Under the pieces are notes generated by a model. It was not told the origin of the DNA. It saw only the letters and a program-made list of their open reading frames with translations, and searched no databases. Position numbers and translations under genes: made by a program. 64,000 nt of DNA, from positions 289,538 through 353,537 of the forward strand of contig NZ_KE159657.1 in assembly GCF_000403395.2 (NCBI RefSeq). Direction: 5' to 3'. The stretch's first letter is position 1. The number at the start of each line of letters is the position of its first letter. This DNA comes from Anaerotruncus sp. G3(2012). Lineage in GTDB: Bacteria > Bacillota > Clostridia > Oscillospirales > Ruminococcaceae. This document shows positions 16,567 to 24,664 of this stretch, in pieces.

Positions 16567-16640
16567 CCCATAGATTTCAGTTATGGGCATAGTATGAGAA
16601 AATTTCATACTTGTTGGGAAAATAGATTCTGCGGTATGAT
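16567..16640 (+). promoter_or_regulatory. promoter with two operator-like dyads for the ABC transporter operon
   Basis: TTGTTG (16611-16616) and TATGAT (16635-16640), 18 bp apart, lie 30 bp before the permease gene. A perfect dyad AGTATGA-N7-TCATACT (16591-16611) abuts the -35. A second, CCCATA-N9-TATGGG (16567-16587), lies just upstream. Such placement fits a regulator site; the regulator is unknown. Confidence 0.6.
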
Positions 16641-16669
16641 AAGAATAGAAAATAAAGGAGGTATGCACC

Positions 16670-17458
16670 TTGAATACCGGAAAAAACAAGGGGTTTTTCA
16701 GTAAGATTCCCAATGCGGTGTGGATGGTCATTTCGGTGGTCACGGCATTCGTGCTTTGGACGGTGATCGCTTCGACCGAAGCAGGCGGTGTGGTATTCGC
16801 CGAGCCGTGGGAGGTTGGACAGCAGTTCGTAAAAGCGCTCTCGAACGGCACCCTCTGGCAGCACACCAGCATCAGCCTCTTCCGCGTGCTTGCGGGCTTC
16901 GGCATCGGGTTTGTCGTCTCGATCCCGGTTGCGTTCCTGATGGGCTGGTATGCGCCTTTCCGCAATCTGGTTTCTCCGTGGATCCAGTTTGTGAGGAACA
17001 TCCCCCCGCTGGCCTATATCCCTCTGGTAATCGTCGGCGCGGGCGTTGGCGAGCAGGCAAAGGTAATCGTGATCTTCATTGCTTCGTTCCTCGTGCTGGT
17101 CGTGACCATCTATCAGGGCGTCCTCAGCGTTGATGTCACCCTGATCAAAGCGGCAAAGGTGCTCGGTGCTACCGACCGCGACCTCTTCTTTAAGGTAGTC
17201 ATTCCGGCCTCCACTCCCTACATCCTCACCGGCGCGCGGCTTGGCCTTTCCGCCTCGCTCACCACGCTGGTTGCAGCGGAACTGACTGGTGCCTCCCGCG
17301 GGCTGGGTATGATGATCCAGAAGGCGAGCGGCTACTACGATATGTCCACCGTTTTGATGGGGATTCTGGTGATTGGTGTGATCGGTATTTTGTTTGAAAA
17401 AATTGTAAGATTCCTGGAGAGGAGGCTGACGGGATGGCAGGAAACAATCTCCCAGTAA
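16670..17458 (+). CDS. ABC transporter permease (SsuC/TauC type)
   Basis: 262 residues, about six membrane helices. The binding-protein-dependent transport motif appears near residues 160-200 (IKAAKVLGATDRDLFFKVVIPASTPYI), matching the EAA loop that docks the ATPase. The family imports sulfonates, taurine, nitrate/bicarbonate or thiamine precursors, and the substrate cannot be read here. TTG 16670 is used because AAAGGAGG lies eight bases before it; the ATG at 16663 is in another frame and soon stops. It overlaps the ATPase gene by 25 bp. Confidence 0.9.
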   Translation: MNTGKNKGFFSKIPNAVWMVISVVTAFVLWTVIASTEAGGVVFAEPWEVGQQFVKALSNGTLWQHTSISLFRVLAGFGIGFVVSIPVAFLMGWYAPFRNLVSPWIQFVRNIPPLAYIPLVIVGAGVGEQAKVIVIFIASFLVLVVTIYQGVLSVDVTLIKAAKVLGATDRDLFFKVVIPASTPYILTGARLGLSASLTTLVAAELTGASRGLGMMIQKASGYYDMSTVLMGILVIGVIGILFEKIVRFLERRLTGWQETISQ

Positions 17459-18225
17459 AAGTAAAGATCGACAATGTTGTAAAAAAATACAGCGGGCGCA
17501 ATGGTGAGATGGTCGCGCTCAACGGTGTAAGCCTCGACATCCATGAAAATGAGTTCGTCTGTGTCGTTGGACCGTCCGGATGCGGCAAGTCCACCCTGCT
17601 GAATATCATCGCGGGACTGCATGAGCCGACCTCCGGTCAGGTGCTGGTTGATGGGCAGGCGGTGAGCGGCCCCGGCCCGGACCGCGGCGTTGTGTTCCAG
17701 CAGTATGCGCTTTTCCCCTGGTTGACAGTGCAGAAGAATGTCGAGTTCGGCTTGAAGCTGCAGGGGATGTCGCAGGATAAGGCGGAGCAGGAAGCAAAGA
17801 AATACATCAAGATGGTGGATCTCGAGCAGTTCGCGCAGTCCTATCCGAAGGAGCTTTCGGGCGGTATGAAACAGCGTGTGGCGATTGCGCGCGCCTATGC
17901 GATCAACCCCAAGGTGCTGCTGATGGACGAGCCGTTCGGCGCGCTGGATGCACAGACCCGCACCCAGCTTCAGACCGAGCTGCTCAAAACCTGGGAAAAA
18001 GAGCAAAAGACCTGTTTCTTCATCACCCATGACGTGGAAGAAGCGATCATTCTGGCACAGCGGGTGATTATCATGAGCGCCCGCCCTGGCCGGATCAAGG
18101 AGGTCGTCGAAATCAACATCCCTTACCCGCGCACCCAGGAAACCAAGATGAGCAAAGAGTTCCTCGATCTGAAAAACCATATCTGGTCGCAGGTTTATCA
18201 GGAATATCTGGCGATCAGAAAGTAG
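17434..18225 (+). CDS. ABC transporter ATP-binding protein (SsuB/TauB type)
   Basis: 263 residues. Walker A GPSGCGKST near residue 47, Q-loop in VVFQQYALFPW near 88, signature LSGGMKQR near 144, Walker B VLLMDEPFGALD near 164 and H-loop ITHD near 196. It powers the permease encoded immediately upstream. It starts inside the end of the permease gene, so translation is coupled. The substrate-binding protein gene follows after a structured 214-bp gap. Confidence 0.93.
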   Translation: MAGNNLPVKVKIDNVVKKYSGRNGEMVALNGVSLDIHENEFVCVVGPSGCGKSTLLNIIAGLHEPTSGQVLVDGQAVSGPGPDRGVVFQQYALFPWLTVQKNVEFGLKLQGMSQDKAEQEAKKYIKMVDLEQFAQSYPKELSGGMKQRVAIARAYAINPKVLLMDEPFGALDAQTRTQLQTELLKTWEKEQKTCFFITHDVEEAIILAQRVIIMSARPGRIKEVVEINIPYPRTQETKMSKEFLDLKNHIWSQVYQEYLAIRK

Positions 18226-18290
18226 GGGCCAATATTTCCCCGGAAATCGAAGGCTGTCTTTCCTGTCTCCCGGATGGGTCGAACCCCGGT

Positions 18291-18386
18291 CAGCGTAACG
18301 GCTTCTCCGTCATGTTGACCGGTGGTTCCATATGGAATCACAGTTCGGTACATGTCTGAAAAGACAAAATGCAGTCTGCATTTTTC
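18291..18386 (+). other. three successive hairpins inside the transporter operon
   Basis: First, GGTCA...ACGG/CCGT...TGACC (18291-18320). Second, GTGGTTCCATATGGAATCAC (18322-18341), palindromic except for one G/T pair. Third, AATGCAG/CTGCATT followed by TTTCTTTT (about 18368-18386), which looks like an intrinsic terminator. Together they may set the ratio of binding protein to membrane components. Confidence 0.5.
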
Positions 18387-18439
18387 TTTTAGGCGGGTTT
18401 TTCCCGCTTCAACACAAGAATCTGTCAGGAGGAAATTTT

Positions 18440-19543
18440 ATGAAAAAGTTTTTAAGCGTCATCCTTTCAGGCGTACTGGCCGCTTCGATGCTTGCGGGCT
18501 GCGGCGGTTCTGGCGCGTCGTCTGCGCCGGCTTCCTCTGCCGCCCCGGCACCTGCACCGGCCTCGTCTGCGGCAGCGTCGAGCGAAGCTCCGGCAGCTGA
18601 GCCTGCCGAAACATTTGAGGAGGTCAAGCTGCGGGTAGCCTACATGCCCAACATGGGCAGTGCATCGCTGCTGGTTACCGCACGCGACAAGGGCTTCTTT
18701 GAGAAGATGGGCATTACGGTTGATCTGGTCGAGTTCCAGGGAGGCCCCGCCGAAATTTCGGCAATGGCTTCGGGAGACATCGACATCGCACAGATCGGCC
18801 ATGGTGCACACGCGCTCTGCGCTGAGGGCGAAGCGATGATCTTTGAGATCGACTGCACCAGCCTTGCGGATGCGGTTATGGGCAACAAGGAAAAGGGCGT
18901 CAACTCGATCGCTGACCTGAAAGGCAAAAAAGTCGCTACCACAGCCGGCACTTCTGCGGAGATTATCCTCAATCTCGCGCTCGCTTCCGAAGGGCTGTCC
19001 CAGTCTGATCTGGAGATCGTGGAGATGGATGCGAATGGTATGGTTTCGGCTATGATCAGCGGAAACATCGACGCTTGCGCGACCTGGTCTCCGGGCACCA
19101 TGACCATCACAACCGCGATGGGTGACAAGGTGGTTACGCTTGCCACCAACAACGACTATCTGGATCAGGCGACCTTCCCGTCCAGCATGATTACCACCAA
19201 AAAGTATGCGGACGAGAATCGCGATATCCTTGTCCGGTTTACCCGCGCGCTCCAGATGGCGATGGACTATCGTGCTGCCAACATCGACGAGATCGCGAAA
19301 CTGGTTGCGAAACAGTGCATGGTCGATGAGCAGACAATGCTCGACTGCGTAGGAGAGGGCAACTGGCTCACCGGCGAGTTTGTCGCTTCCGCGGTTAAGG
19401 AAGGCACAATCAAGAGCTACTATGAGAATCAGCAGAAAGTGTTCATCGACGGCGGACGTCTGACCGAAGCCGTGGATGTCAACAATTATGTTCTGTTTGA
19501 TGTCATGGAAGAAGCTGCTGAGGCAAACGCGAAAGCGGCGTAA
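18440..19543 (+). CDS. ABC substrate-binding lipoprotein (NMT1/SsuA-like)
   Basis: 367 residues. Lipoprotein signal peptide MKKFLSVILSG...LAGCGG with the lipid-anchored Cys near residue 20, then a Ser/Ala/Pro-rich linker to about residue 55. The two-lobed periplasmic-binding fold follows (LRVAYMPNMGSASLL, SGDIDIAQIGHGAHAL, DLKGKKVATTAGTS, SGNIDACATWSP), characteristic of NMT1/SsuA/TauA-type proteins. ATG 18440 has CAGGAGG nine bases before it. It supplies ligand to the two upstream components. The ligand is unknown. Confidence 0.92.
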   Translation: MKKFLSVILSGVLAASMLAGCGGSGASSAPASSAAPAPAPASSAAASSEAPAAEPAETFEEVKLRVAYMPNMGSASLLVTARDKGFFEKMGITVDLVEFQGGPAEISAMASGDIDIAQIGHGAHALCAEGEAMIFEIDCTSLADAVMGNKEKGVNSIADLKGKKVATTAGTSAEIILNLALASEGLSQSDLEIVEMDANGMVSAMISGNIDACATWSPGTMTITTAMGDKVVTLATNNDYLDQATFPSSMITTKKYADENRDILVRFTRALQMAMDYRAANIDEIAKLVAKQCMVDEQTMLDCVGEGNWLTGEFVASAVKEGTIKSYYENQQKVFIDGGRLTEAVDVNNYVLFDVMEEAAEANAKAA

Positions 19544-19651
19544 CCATATCGGACCTGTTCCGGCAGGCCCAAAATGCCAATGCAGGAGGGCATAAAGAGG
19601 GCAAAAACCCCGCTTTATGCCCTCTCTTACCGGTTTGCCTTCCCGGCTGGC

Positions 19652-20085
19652 ACTATGGTATAATAGCTGCAAAGCAGCTATTATACCAGGATTATGGCCA
19701 GGACGATACGCAGGCAAAGCCCGCTCCCGTCCCTATGGCCGATTATATCAAATCACTTCGTGATTATGATATAATAGCTGCAAAGCAGCTATTATATCGG
19801 GATTATGGCCAGGACGATACGCAGGCAAAGCCCGCTCCCGTCCCTATGGCCGATTATATCAAATCACTTCGTGATTATGATATAATAGCTGCAAAGCAGC
19901 TATTATATCGGGATTATGGCCAGGACGATACGCAGGCAAAGCCCGCTCCCGTCCCTATGGCCGATTATATCAAATCACTTCGTGATTATGATATAATAGC
20001 TGCAAAGCAGCTATTATACCGGGATTATAGCCAGGACGATACGCAGGCAAAGCCCGCTCCCGTCCCTATGGCCGATTATATCAAG
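19652..20085 (+). repeat. tandem array of 111-bp units with nested palindromes
   Basis: ATAATAGCTGC-AAA-GCAGCTATTAT recurs at 19661, 19772, 19883 and 19994, exactly 111 bp apart. The intervening sequence (GGCCAGGACGATACGCAGGC, CCCGCTCCCGTCCCTATGGC) is almost identical between copies. Each unit also has a second dyad, ATCAAATCAC-TTC-GTGATT.ATGAT. TGnTATAAT, an extended -10, occurs in each copy; at the first it has TTGCCT 18 bp upstream. A degenerate unit continues to about 20135. The units stay open in the frame of the kinase (37 codons each). No spacers differ, so it is not CRISPR. Confidence 0.9.
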
Positions 20086-20208
20086 GCTATGGCCGAGACG
20101 CTGCACAGGCAAAGCCCGCTGCCGTCCGGATGTCCGGTTAAACCAGAGAAAAGGCCGGAAGCTCTGGAGGGACGGTCGGACCGTGTCGATGTGGGAGGGG
20201 GCGCTGTT

Positions 20209-21738
20209 GTGCTGTTCATTATTTTGGTCTCGATCGCCGTTTTTTCGGTGATCCTGCTCGCCTACCGGAGGGATCATTATGCACTGCTCATCTTTGGGAT
20301 GGGAGCGAGCCTGATCCTGCTGCTCGTTGGCATCATCATCTATACCGCAAAGACCGGCGGGATGAGCGAGGCGCAGAAGGTATTCCTCTATTTTTCGAGT
20401 GGCATCCAGAAGCGGCTTTCCTATCTGATCTTCCCGCTGAGCCGGTTGGGGTATCTGATCGCGATTGGACGGTATCTGTTCCCGCTTTTTCTGCTGCTCG
20501 TCGCGCTCAATTACAGTATGATCCCGTTGGTGCGCAGATGCCGGAAATGGTGGGCATTGATCTGCTTTTTTCCGATCGTGAGCCTCCTGCTTTATTATCC
20601 CCGGGTTTTCTACACGATCGTGCGCAACCGGTTTGTACTCCAGCGTTTTCTGATGACCGCTATGGTGCTTTGGATCGTGCTCTATCTGCTGGCGGCGGGG
20701 GTGCTTCTGCTTCATGAGTATGCAAGTGTTACAATCGCCTATTACAGGCGGCAGTTCCGCACTATCGTCATACTGATCGCAAGCATGATGCTGCTTTACC
20801 TGATGTTCGGACTCCAGGACCCGATTCAGGTCTACCAGCTTTATACAACGGAATATATGTGGTTTAATGGGATGTCCTATGCCAACCCGGACATCCCGCT
20901 CTGGATGTGGCAGGGGATGAGCGTTTTGATCGCCTTTTCTCTGGTGCTGGGATTCTGGAATCTGCGGGAATATAGCCAGATTACTGTCCGGGAGAACGAC
21001 AGGGCGGTTTCGCTCGAACGCAAGTTTGATACCGCGAGCATGGGGGTATCGGTTTTTGTGCACAGCATCAAGAACCAGCTTCTCGCGGCGCGGGTCGCCT
21101 ACAAAAAACTGGAACAGGAGCTGGCGAAGCCCGAGCAGGATGAGAAAAAACTGGAAGAATACCTGCATCTGCTCGAGACGATGAACGACACGATGCTCCA
21201 GCGGATGGAGGAGCTTTACAGAAGCGTAAAATCCAGCTATATCTCGCTGACCCCGACCTCTGCGGAGGAGATTGTCCGGCTGGCAGCCCAGCGGTTCGCC
21301 CAGAAATATCCGGAGGTATCGCTCGAAGTCCTGCCGGTGCCGCAGGTGCTCCTTCTGGCGGACAGTACCCACCTTACGGAAGCGCTCTATAACCTGCTCA
21401 CAAACGGTTATGAGGCAACCGTCGCGTCCGGCAGGCCAGACCGGAAGGTCGCATTGGCGGTACACGATGAACGGTTGTGGGTGGTTTTCGAGGTGCGGGA
21501 CAACGGCTGTGGAATGACCCGGCAGGAACAGAAAAAAATTTACGACCCGTTTTATACCAATAAGAATACAAACTTCAACTGGGGCATGGGGCTGTATTAT
21601 GTTTGCCAGATTGTCAAAAGCCATCTCGGCGCACTGCGGGTGGAGAGCGTAAAAAATGAGGGGACCAGCTTTTTCATGCAGCTGCCCCGCTACACGCCGC
21701 GTGTAGATACAGCCCTGCAAAGGAGACAGAGCAAATGA
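20209..21738 (+). CDS. membrane sensor histidine kinase
   Basis: 509 residues from GTG 20209. About six to seven membrane helices occupy residues 1-250 with little extracytoplasmic domain. The dimerisation His is in VHSIKNQLLAARV, followed by a coiled coil. The ATPase domain has an N-box (EALYNLLTNGYEA), G1 (VRDNGCGM) and G2 (WGMGLYYV). GTG 20209 has GGAGGGGG seven bases before it and begins exactly at the first helix. The frame stays open back to ATG 19735, which would add 158 residues including three 37-residue repeats, but no ribosome site precedes that or the other repeat ATGs. It overlaps its response regulator by ATGA. It may sense the substrate of the adjacent transporter. Confidence 0.85.
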   Translation: MLFIILVSIAVFSVILLAYRRDHYALLIFGMGASLILLLVGIIIYTAKTGGMSEAQKVFLYFSSGIQKRLSYLIFPLSRLGYLIAIGRYLFPLFLLLVALNYSMIPLVRRCRKWWALICFFPIVSLLLYYPRVFYTIVRNRFVLQRFLMTAMVLWIVLYLLAAGVLLLHEYASVTIAYYRRQFRTIVILIASMMLLYLMFGLQDPIQVYQLYTTEYMWFNGMSYANPDIPLWMWQGMSVLIAFSLVLGFWNLREYSQITVRENDRAVSLERKFDTASMGVSVFVHSIKNQLLAARVAYKKLEQELAKPEQDEKKLEEYLHLLETMNDTMLQRMEELYRSVKSSYISLTPTSAEEIVRLAAQRFAQKYPEVSLEVLPVPQVLLLADSTHLTEALYNLLTNGYEATVASGRPDRKVALAVHDERLWVVFEVRDNGCGMTRQEQKKIYDPFYTNKNTNFNWGMGLYYVCQIVKSHLGALRVESVKNEGTSFFMQLPRYTPRVDTALQRRQSK

Positions 21739-22400
21739 TCCGGATACTTGTGGCGGAAGATTTCGACCTGCTGCGGCAGGACATCTGCGAGATGCTCTCG
21801 GCGGAACCGGATATTGAGGTGGTGGGGGAATCGGCGACCGGTGCCGGAATGGTAGAGCTGGCTTTGTCGACGGAAAGCGACCTGATCCTCATGGATATTG
21901 AGATGGAAAACCTGAATGCGGGCATTCATGCGGCAGAACGGATCCGCGATGCGATTCCGGATCAGAAGATCATCTTTCTGACTGCGCATGAAACCCAACA
22001 GATGATTACCACCGCAATGGCCACCGGTGCGGTTGACTATATCGTCAAGGGCTGCACCAACGACGAGATTTTACAGCATGTCCGCGCCGCTCACGACGGG
22101 CAGCCGATGATGAACAGCAAGATTCAGGAAACGATCCTGCGGGAGTATTCCCGGCTGAGGCGCTCGGAACAGAGCCTGCTCTTTTTTATCAACAATGTAT
22201 CCCAACTCACCTCTGCGGAAAGGGACCTTGTCCGCCTGCTGCTTCAGGACAACAAGGTCAATGACATTGCCCGAATCCGCTGTGTCGAGGTGGTGACGGT
22301 GAAAACCCAGATCAAAGGCTTGCTGCATAAGTTTGGATGCAGCCGCACAAAAGAGATCGTCTCGATGATCCGCGACCTCAAAATTGAACACCTGTTTTAA
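21735..22400 (+). CDS. NarL/LuxR-family response regulator
   Basis: 221 residues. N-terminal receiver domain with acidic pocket (LVAEDFD), phospho-acceptor Asp in LILMDIEME near residue 55, Thr in IFLTAHE and Lys in YIVKG. C-terminal LuxR-type helix-turn-helix starts at about residue 155 (LTSAERDLVRLLL...VKTQIKGLLHKFG). It is coupled by ATGA overlap to the kinase, so they form a two-component system. The target promoter is unknown; the dyads upstream of the nearby transporter operon are candidates. Confidence 0.94.
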   Translation: MIRILVAEDFDLLRQDICEMLSAEPDIEVVGESATGAGMVELALSTESDLILMDIEMENLNAGIHAAERIRDAIPDQKIIFLTAHETQQMITTAMATGAVDYIVKGCTNDEILQHVRAAHDGQPMMNSKIQETILREYSRLRRSEQSLLFFINNVSQLTSAERDLVRLLLQDNKVNDIARIRCVEVVTVKTQIKGLLHKFGCSRTKEIVSMIRDLKIEHLF

Positions 22401-22500
22401 GGGCTGCCTGAAAAATCGAAAGCAGGGTTTTTGGCAGGAGGCGGTACCTGCCGCGTTTTGTGAAAATGCGTTATTTCCGCTGTTTTCAGGCAGACCCGGG
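22400..22500 (+). other. structured spacer between the response regulator and nagB
   Basis: GGCTGCCTGAAAA near 22401 pairs with TTTTCAGGCAG near 22484, enclosing GGCAGG/CCTGCC. The whole gap can fold into one branched structure. No gene fits. It may terminate the regulator transcript or act in the nagB leader. Confidence 0.4.
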
Positions 22501-22522
22501 ATGAAAGGAAGTGTTTGGACAG

Positions 22523-23338
22523 ATGAACTATTATCAGATTCCCAGCGCAGAGTTGGGGAAGAATGCAAAGCTGCCGATTCTCAAACTCGGGGATTCGGGA
22601 GAAGTTTTTTATGAACTGGCGCTTGAGATGGTCAAGGGCATTGAGGAGAACAACGCCAGAGGGGACAAGACCGTCTATATCTGCCCGGTCGGACCGGTGG
22701 GGCAGTACCCAATTTTTGTACGTTTGGTGAACGAACGGCGCCTTTCCCTGAAAAACTGCTGGTTCCTCAATATGGACGAGTATCTGGACGAAAACGATCG
22801 CTATCTGCCGGTTGACCATAAGCTCTCGTTCCGCGGATTCATGCAGCGGGAGGTCTATGGAAAGATCGACCCGGAGCTGCTCATGCCGGAGGAACAGCGT
22901 GTATTCCCCGATCCCCAGGACCCGGCGTCGCTCACAGCCCTGGTCGAACGGCTTGGCAAGGTGGATATTGCATTTGGCGGGATCGGGATCAACGGCCATC
23001 TGGCGTTCAACGAGCCACAGGAAGGGATGAGCGAGGAGGAATTTGCCCAGCTTACCACCCGCGTGCTTGACATCAGCCGCGAGACGCTGACCGCCAACGC
23101 GATCGGTGACCTGAGCGGTGCGATCGAAGCTATGCCGAAGCGGTGTGTGACCATCGGAATCAGGGAGATTCTTTCGGCAAAAAAGGTACGGCTGGGCGTC
23201 TTCCGCGACTGGCACCGCTCGGTGATCCGGCGCGCGGCTTATGGGGAGCGTACCGCACAGTTCCCGGCAACCCTGCTCCAGAACCATCCGGACGCCATGA
23301 TCCTGACCAACAGCAATGCGGCCCAGCAGCCATTCTAG
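22523..23338 (+). CDS. nagB: glucosamine-6-phosphate deaminase/isomerase family
   Basis: 271 residues. It converts glucosamine 6-phosphate to fructose 6-phosphate and ammonia. FLNMDEYL near residue 78 contains the proton-transfer Asp, and GGIGINGHLAFNEP near residue 152 is the active-site signature. Asn precedes Gly-His where E. coli has Asp141, so mechanism or specificity may differ slightly. ATG 22523 is chosen over the in-frame GTG 22511 because the AAGGAA site would overlap the latter. It is followed by nagA after a 140-bp gap that holds a CTGTCC...GGACAG dyad. Confidence 0.9.
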   Translation: MNYYQIPSAELGKNAKLPILKLGDSGEVFYELALEMVKGIEENNARGDKTVYICPVGPVGQYPIFVRLVNERRLSLKNCWFLNMDEYLDENDRYLPVDHKLSFRGFMQREVYGKIDPELLMPEEQRVFPDPQDPASLTALVERLGKVDIAFGGIGINGHLAFNEPQEGMSEEEFAQLTTRVLDISRETLTANAIGDLSGAIEAMPKRCVTIGIREILSAKKVRLGVFRDWHRSVIRRAAYGERTAQFPATLLQNHPDAMILTNSNAAQQPF

Positions 23339-23478
23339 AGATACAGGGCGGTTTGAAACGTTTTATCTGTCCTTTCCGAGGGGGAAGAAGCCGGTAAGCA
23401 GAACCTCCGCCGCATCGAAGGAAAGGGCTGGACAGGTTTCAGCAGGGGAAAACAAGAGATTTTAGAGGGAAAGCTACC

Positions 23479-24639
23479 ATGGAAAAAGTATTGCTTCAAA
23501 ATGCGTGTTTCTATAAGGATGGCAGGTTTTCAGAAGGGAATCTGCTGATAAAGGATGGGAAGATCGAAGCGCTGGGCATCGGGATTTCGGCAGACTGCGA
23601 AGTGGTCGATCTTGATGGCGCCTATCTGGTGCCCGGCTTTCTCGATGTGCATACCCACGGCGCTGCTGGTGTGGATGTCAATGCTGCGGATGTGGCAGGG
23701 CTGGAAAAGATCGGGAAGTTTTTCGCTTCGCAAGGGACAACAGGCTGGCTCGCCAGCGTCCTGACCGATACCGAGGAACAGACCACCTGGTGTCTCGAGC
23801 AGATCCGGCAGGCATCCGGACGCCCGACGGAAGGGGCGCAGCTGCTCGGCGCGCATCTGGAAGGCCCGTTCCTGGCATCGGAGTACAAGGGCGCAATGCC
23901 TGAGCACCTGCTCCAGCAGGGGAACATTGGCCTCTTCCGCAAATACCAGGCTGCGGCGGGCGGTACGGTGCGGTATATCACCGTTTCCCCGGAGGTTGAA
24001 GGGGTTCCTGAGATGGTAGAAACCCTTTCCAAAGAGGTCCGGATTGCGATTGGCCATTCGGGCGCGGATTATGCTTCCAGTATGCACTGCATCCGCAATG
24101 GCGCATCCAGCTGCACCCACACTTTTAATGCAATGCGGCTGTTCCACCAGCATGAACCAGCGATTATGGGCGCGGTGCTCGAATCGGACATCTATTGTGA
24201 AGCGATCTGCGACGGGCGGCACCTGCATCCTGCCACCGTCCGGATGCTCCTGAAAGCCAAAGGGTACGACCGGGTCATCGCGGTGACCGACAGCATCATG
24301 GCTGCGGGCCTGCCAGACGGCGATTACAAGCTGGGAGTGAATGATATTGTGGTCGAGGATGGGGATGCAAAGCTCGCTGACACCGGTGTACGTGCGGGGA
24401 GCACGCTGACCACCGGCCGGGCGCTGCGCAATCTCGTCCATTTCACCGGGCAGCCGGTCGAACGGGTGCTCCCGCTTCTCACTGAGAATCCGGCGCGGAT
24501 GCTGGGGATATTCGGGCGGAAGGGTTCGCTCGAACCAGGAAAGGATGCAGACCTGGTGGTGCTTGACAAAGCGCTTCAGGTAAAGGCCACCTATGTCGGT
24601 GGGAGGGCTGTTTATGTCAGGGACGGCCGGAACGTTTAG
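23479..24639 (+). CDS. nagA: N-acetylglucosamine-6-phosphate deacetylase
   Basis: 386-residue amidohydrolase. Metal and active-site motifs: DVHTHGAAGVDV near residue 58, GAHLEGPF near 129 with the metal-binding Glu, IGHSGADY near 193, CTHTFNAM near 213, and the catalytic Asp in AVTDSIMAAG near 272. It makes glucosamine 6-phosphate for NagB. AGAGGGA precedes ATG 23479. It lies 25 bp before the aldolase gene, so nagA, aldolase and the LarA-like gene probably share a transcript. Confidence 0.95.
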   Translation: MEKVLLQNACFYKDGRFSEGNLLIKDGKIEALGIGISADCEVVDLDGAYLVPGFLDVHTHGAAGVDVNAADVAGLEKIGKFFASQGTTGWLASVLTDTEEQTTWCLEQIRQASGRPTEGAQLLGAHLEGPFLASEYKGAMPEHLLQQGNIGLFRKYQAAAGGTVRYITVSPEVEGVPEMVETLSKEVRIAIGHSGADYASSMHCIRNGASSCTHTFNAMRLFHQHEPAIMGAVLESDIYCEAICDGRHLHPATVRMLLKAKGYDRVIAVTDSIMAAGLPDGDYKLGVNDIVVEDGDAKLADTGVRAGSTLTTGRALRNLVHFTGQPVERVLPLLTENPARMLGIFGRKGSLEPGKDADLVVLDKALQVKATYVGGRAVYVRDGRNV

Positions 24640-24664
24640 AGGATTACAATAAGGGGGAATCATT

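Noticed and set aside
15301..17001. A 566-codon open frame on the minus strand opposite pgi and the permease gene
   Set aside because: Spans two unrelated genes and a promoter region; composition and residues look random.
19652..20085. CRISPR array
   Set aside because: Units are 111 bp and identical throughout, with no variable spacers and no cas genes.
20014..21720. A 568-codon minus-strand frame opposite the histidine kinase
   Set aside because: Rich in His/Gln/Arg with no recognisable motif; mirror of the kinase coding bias.
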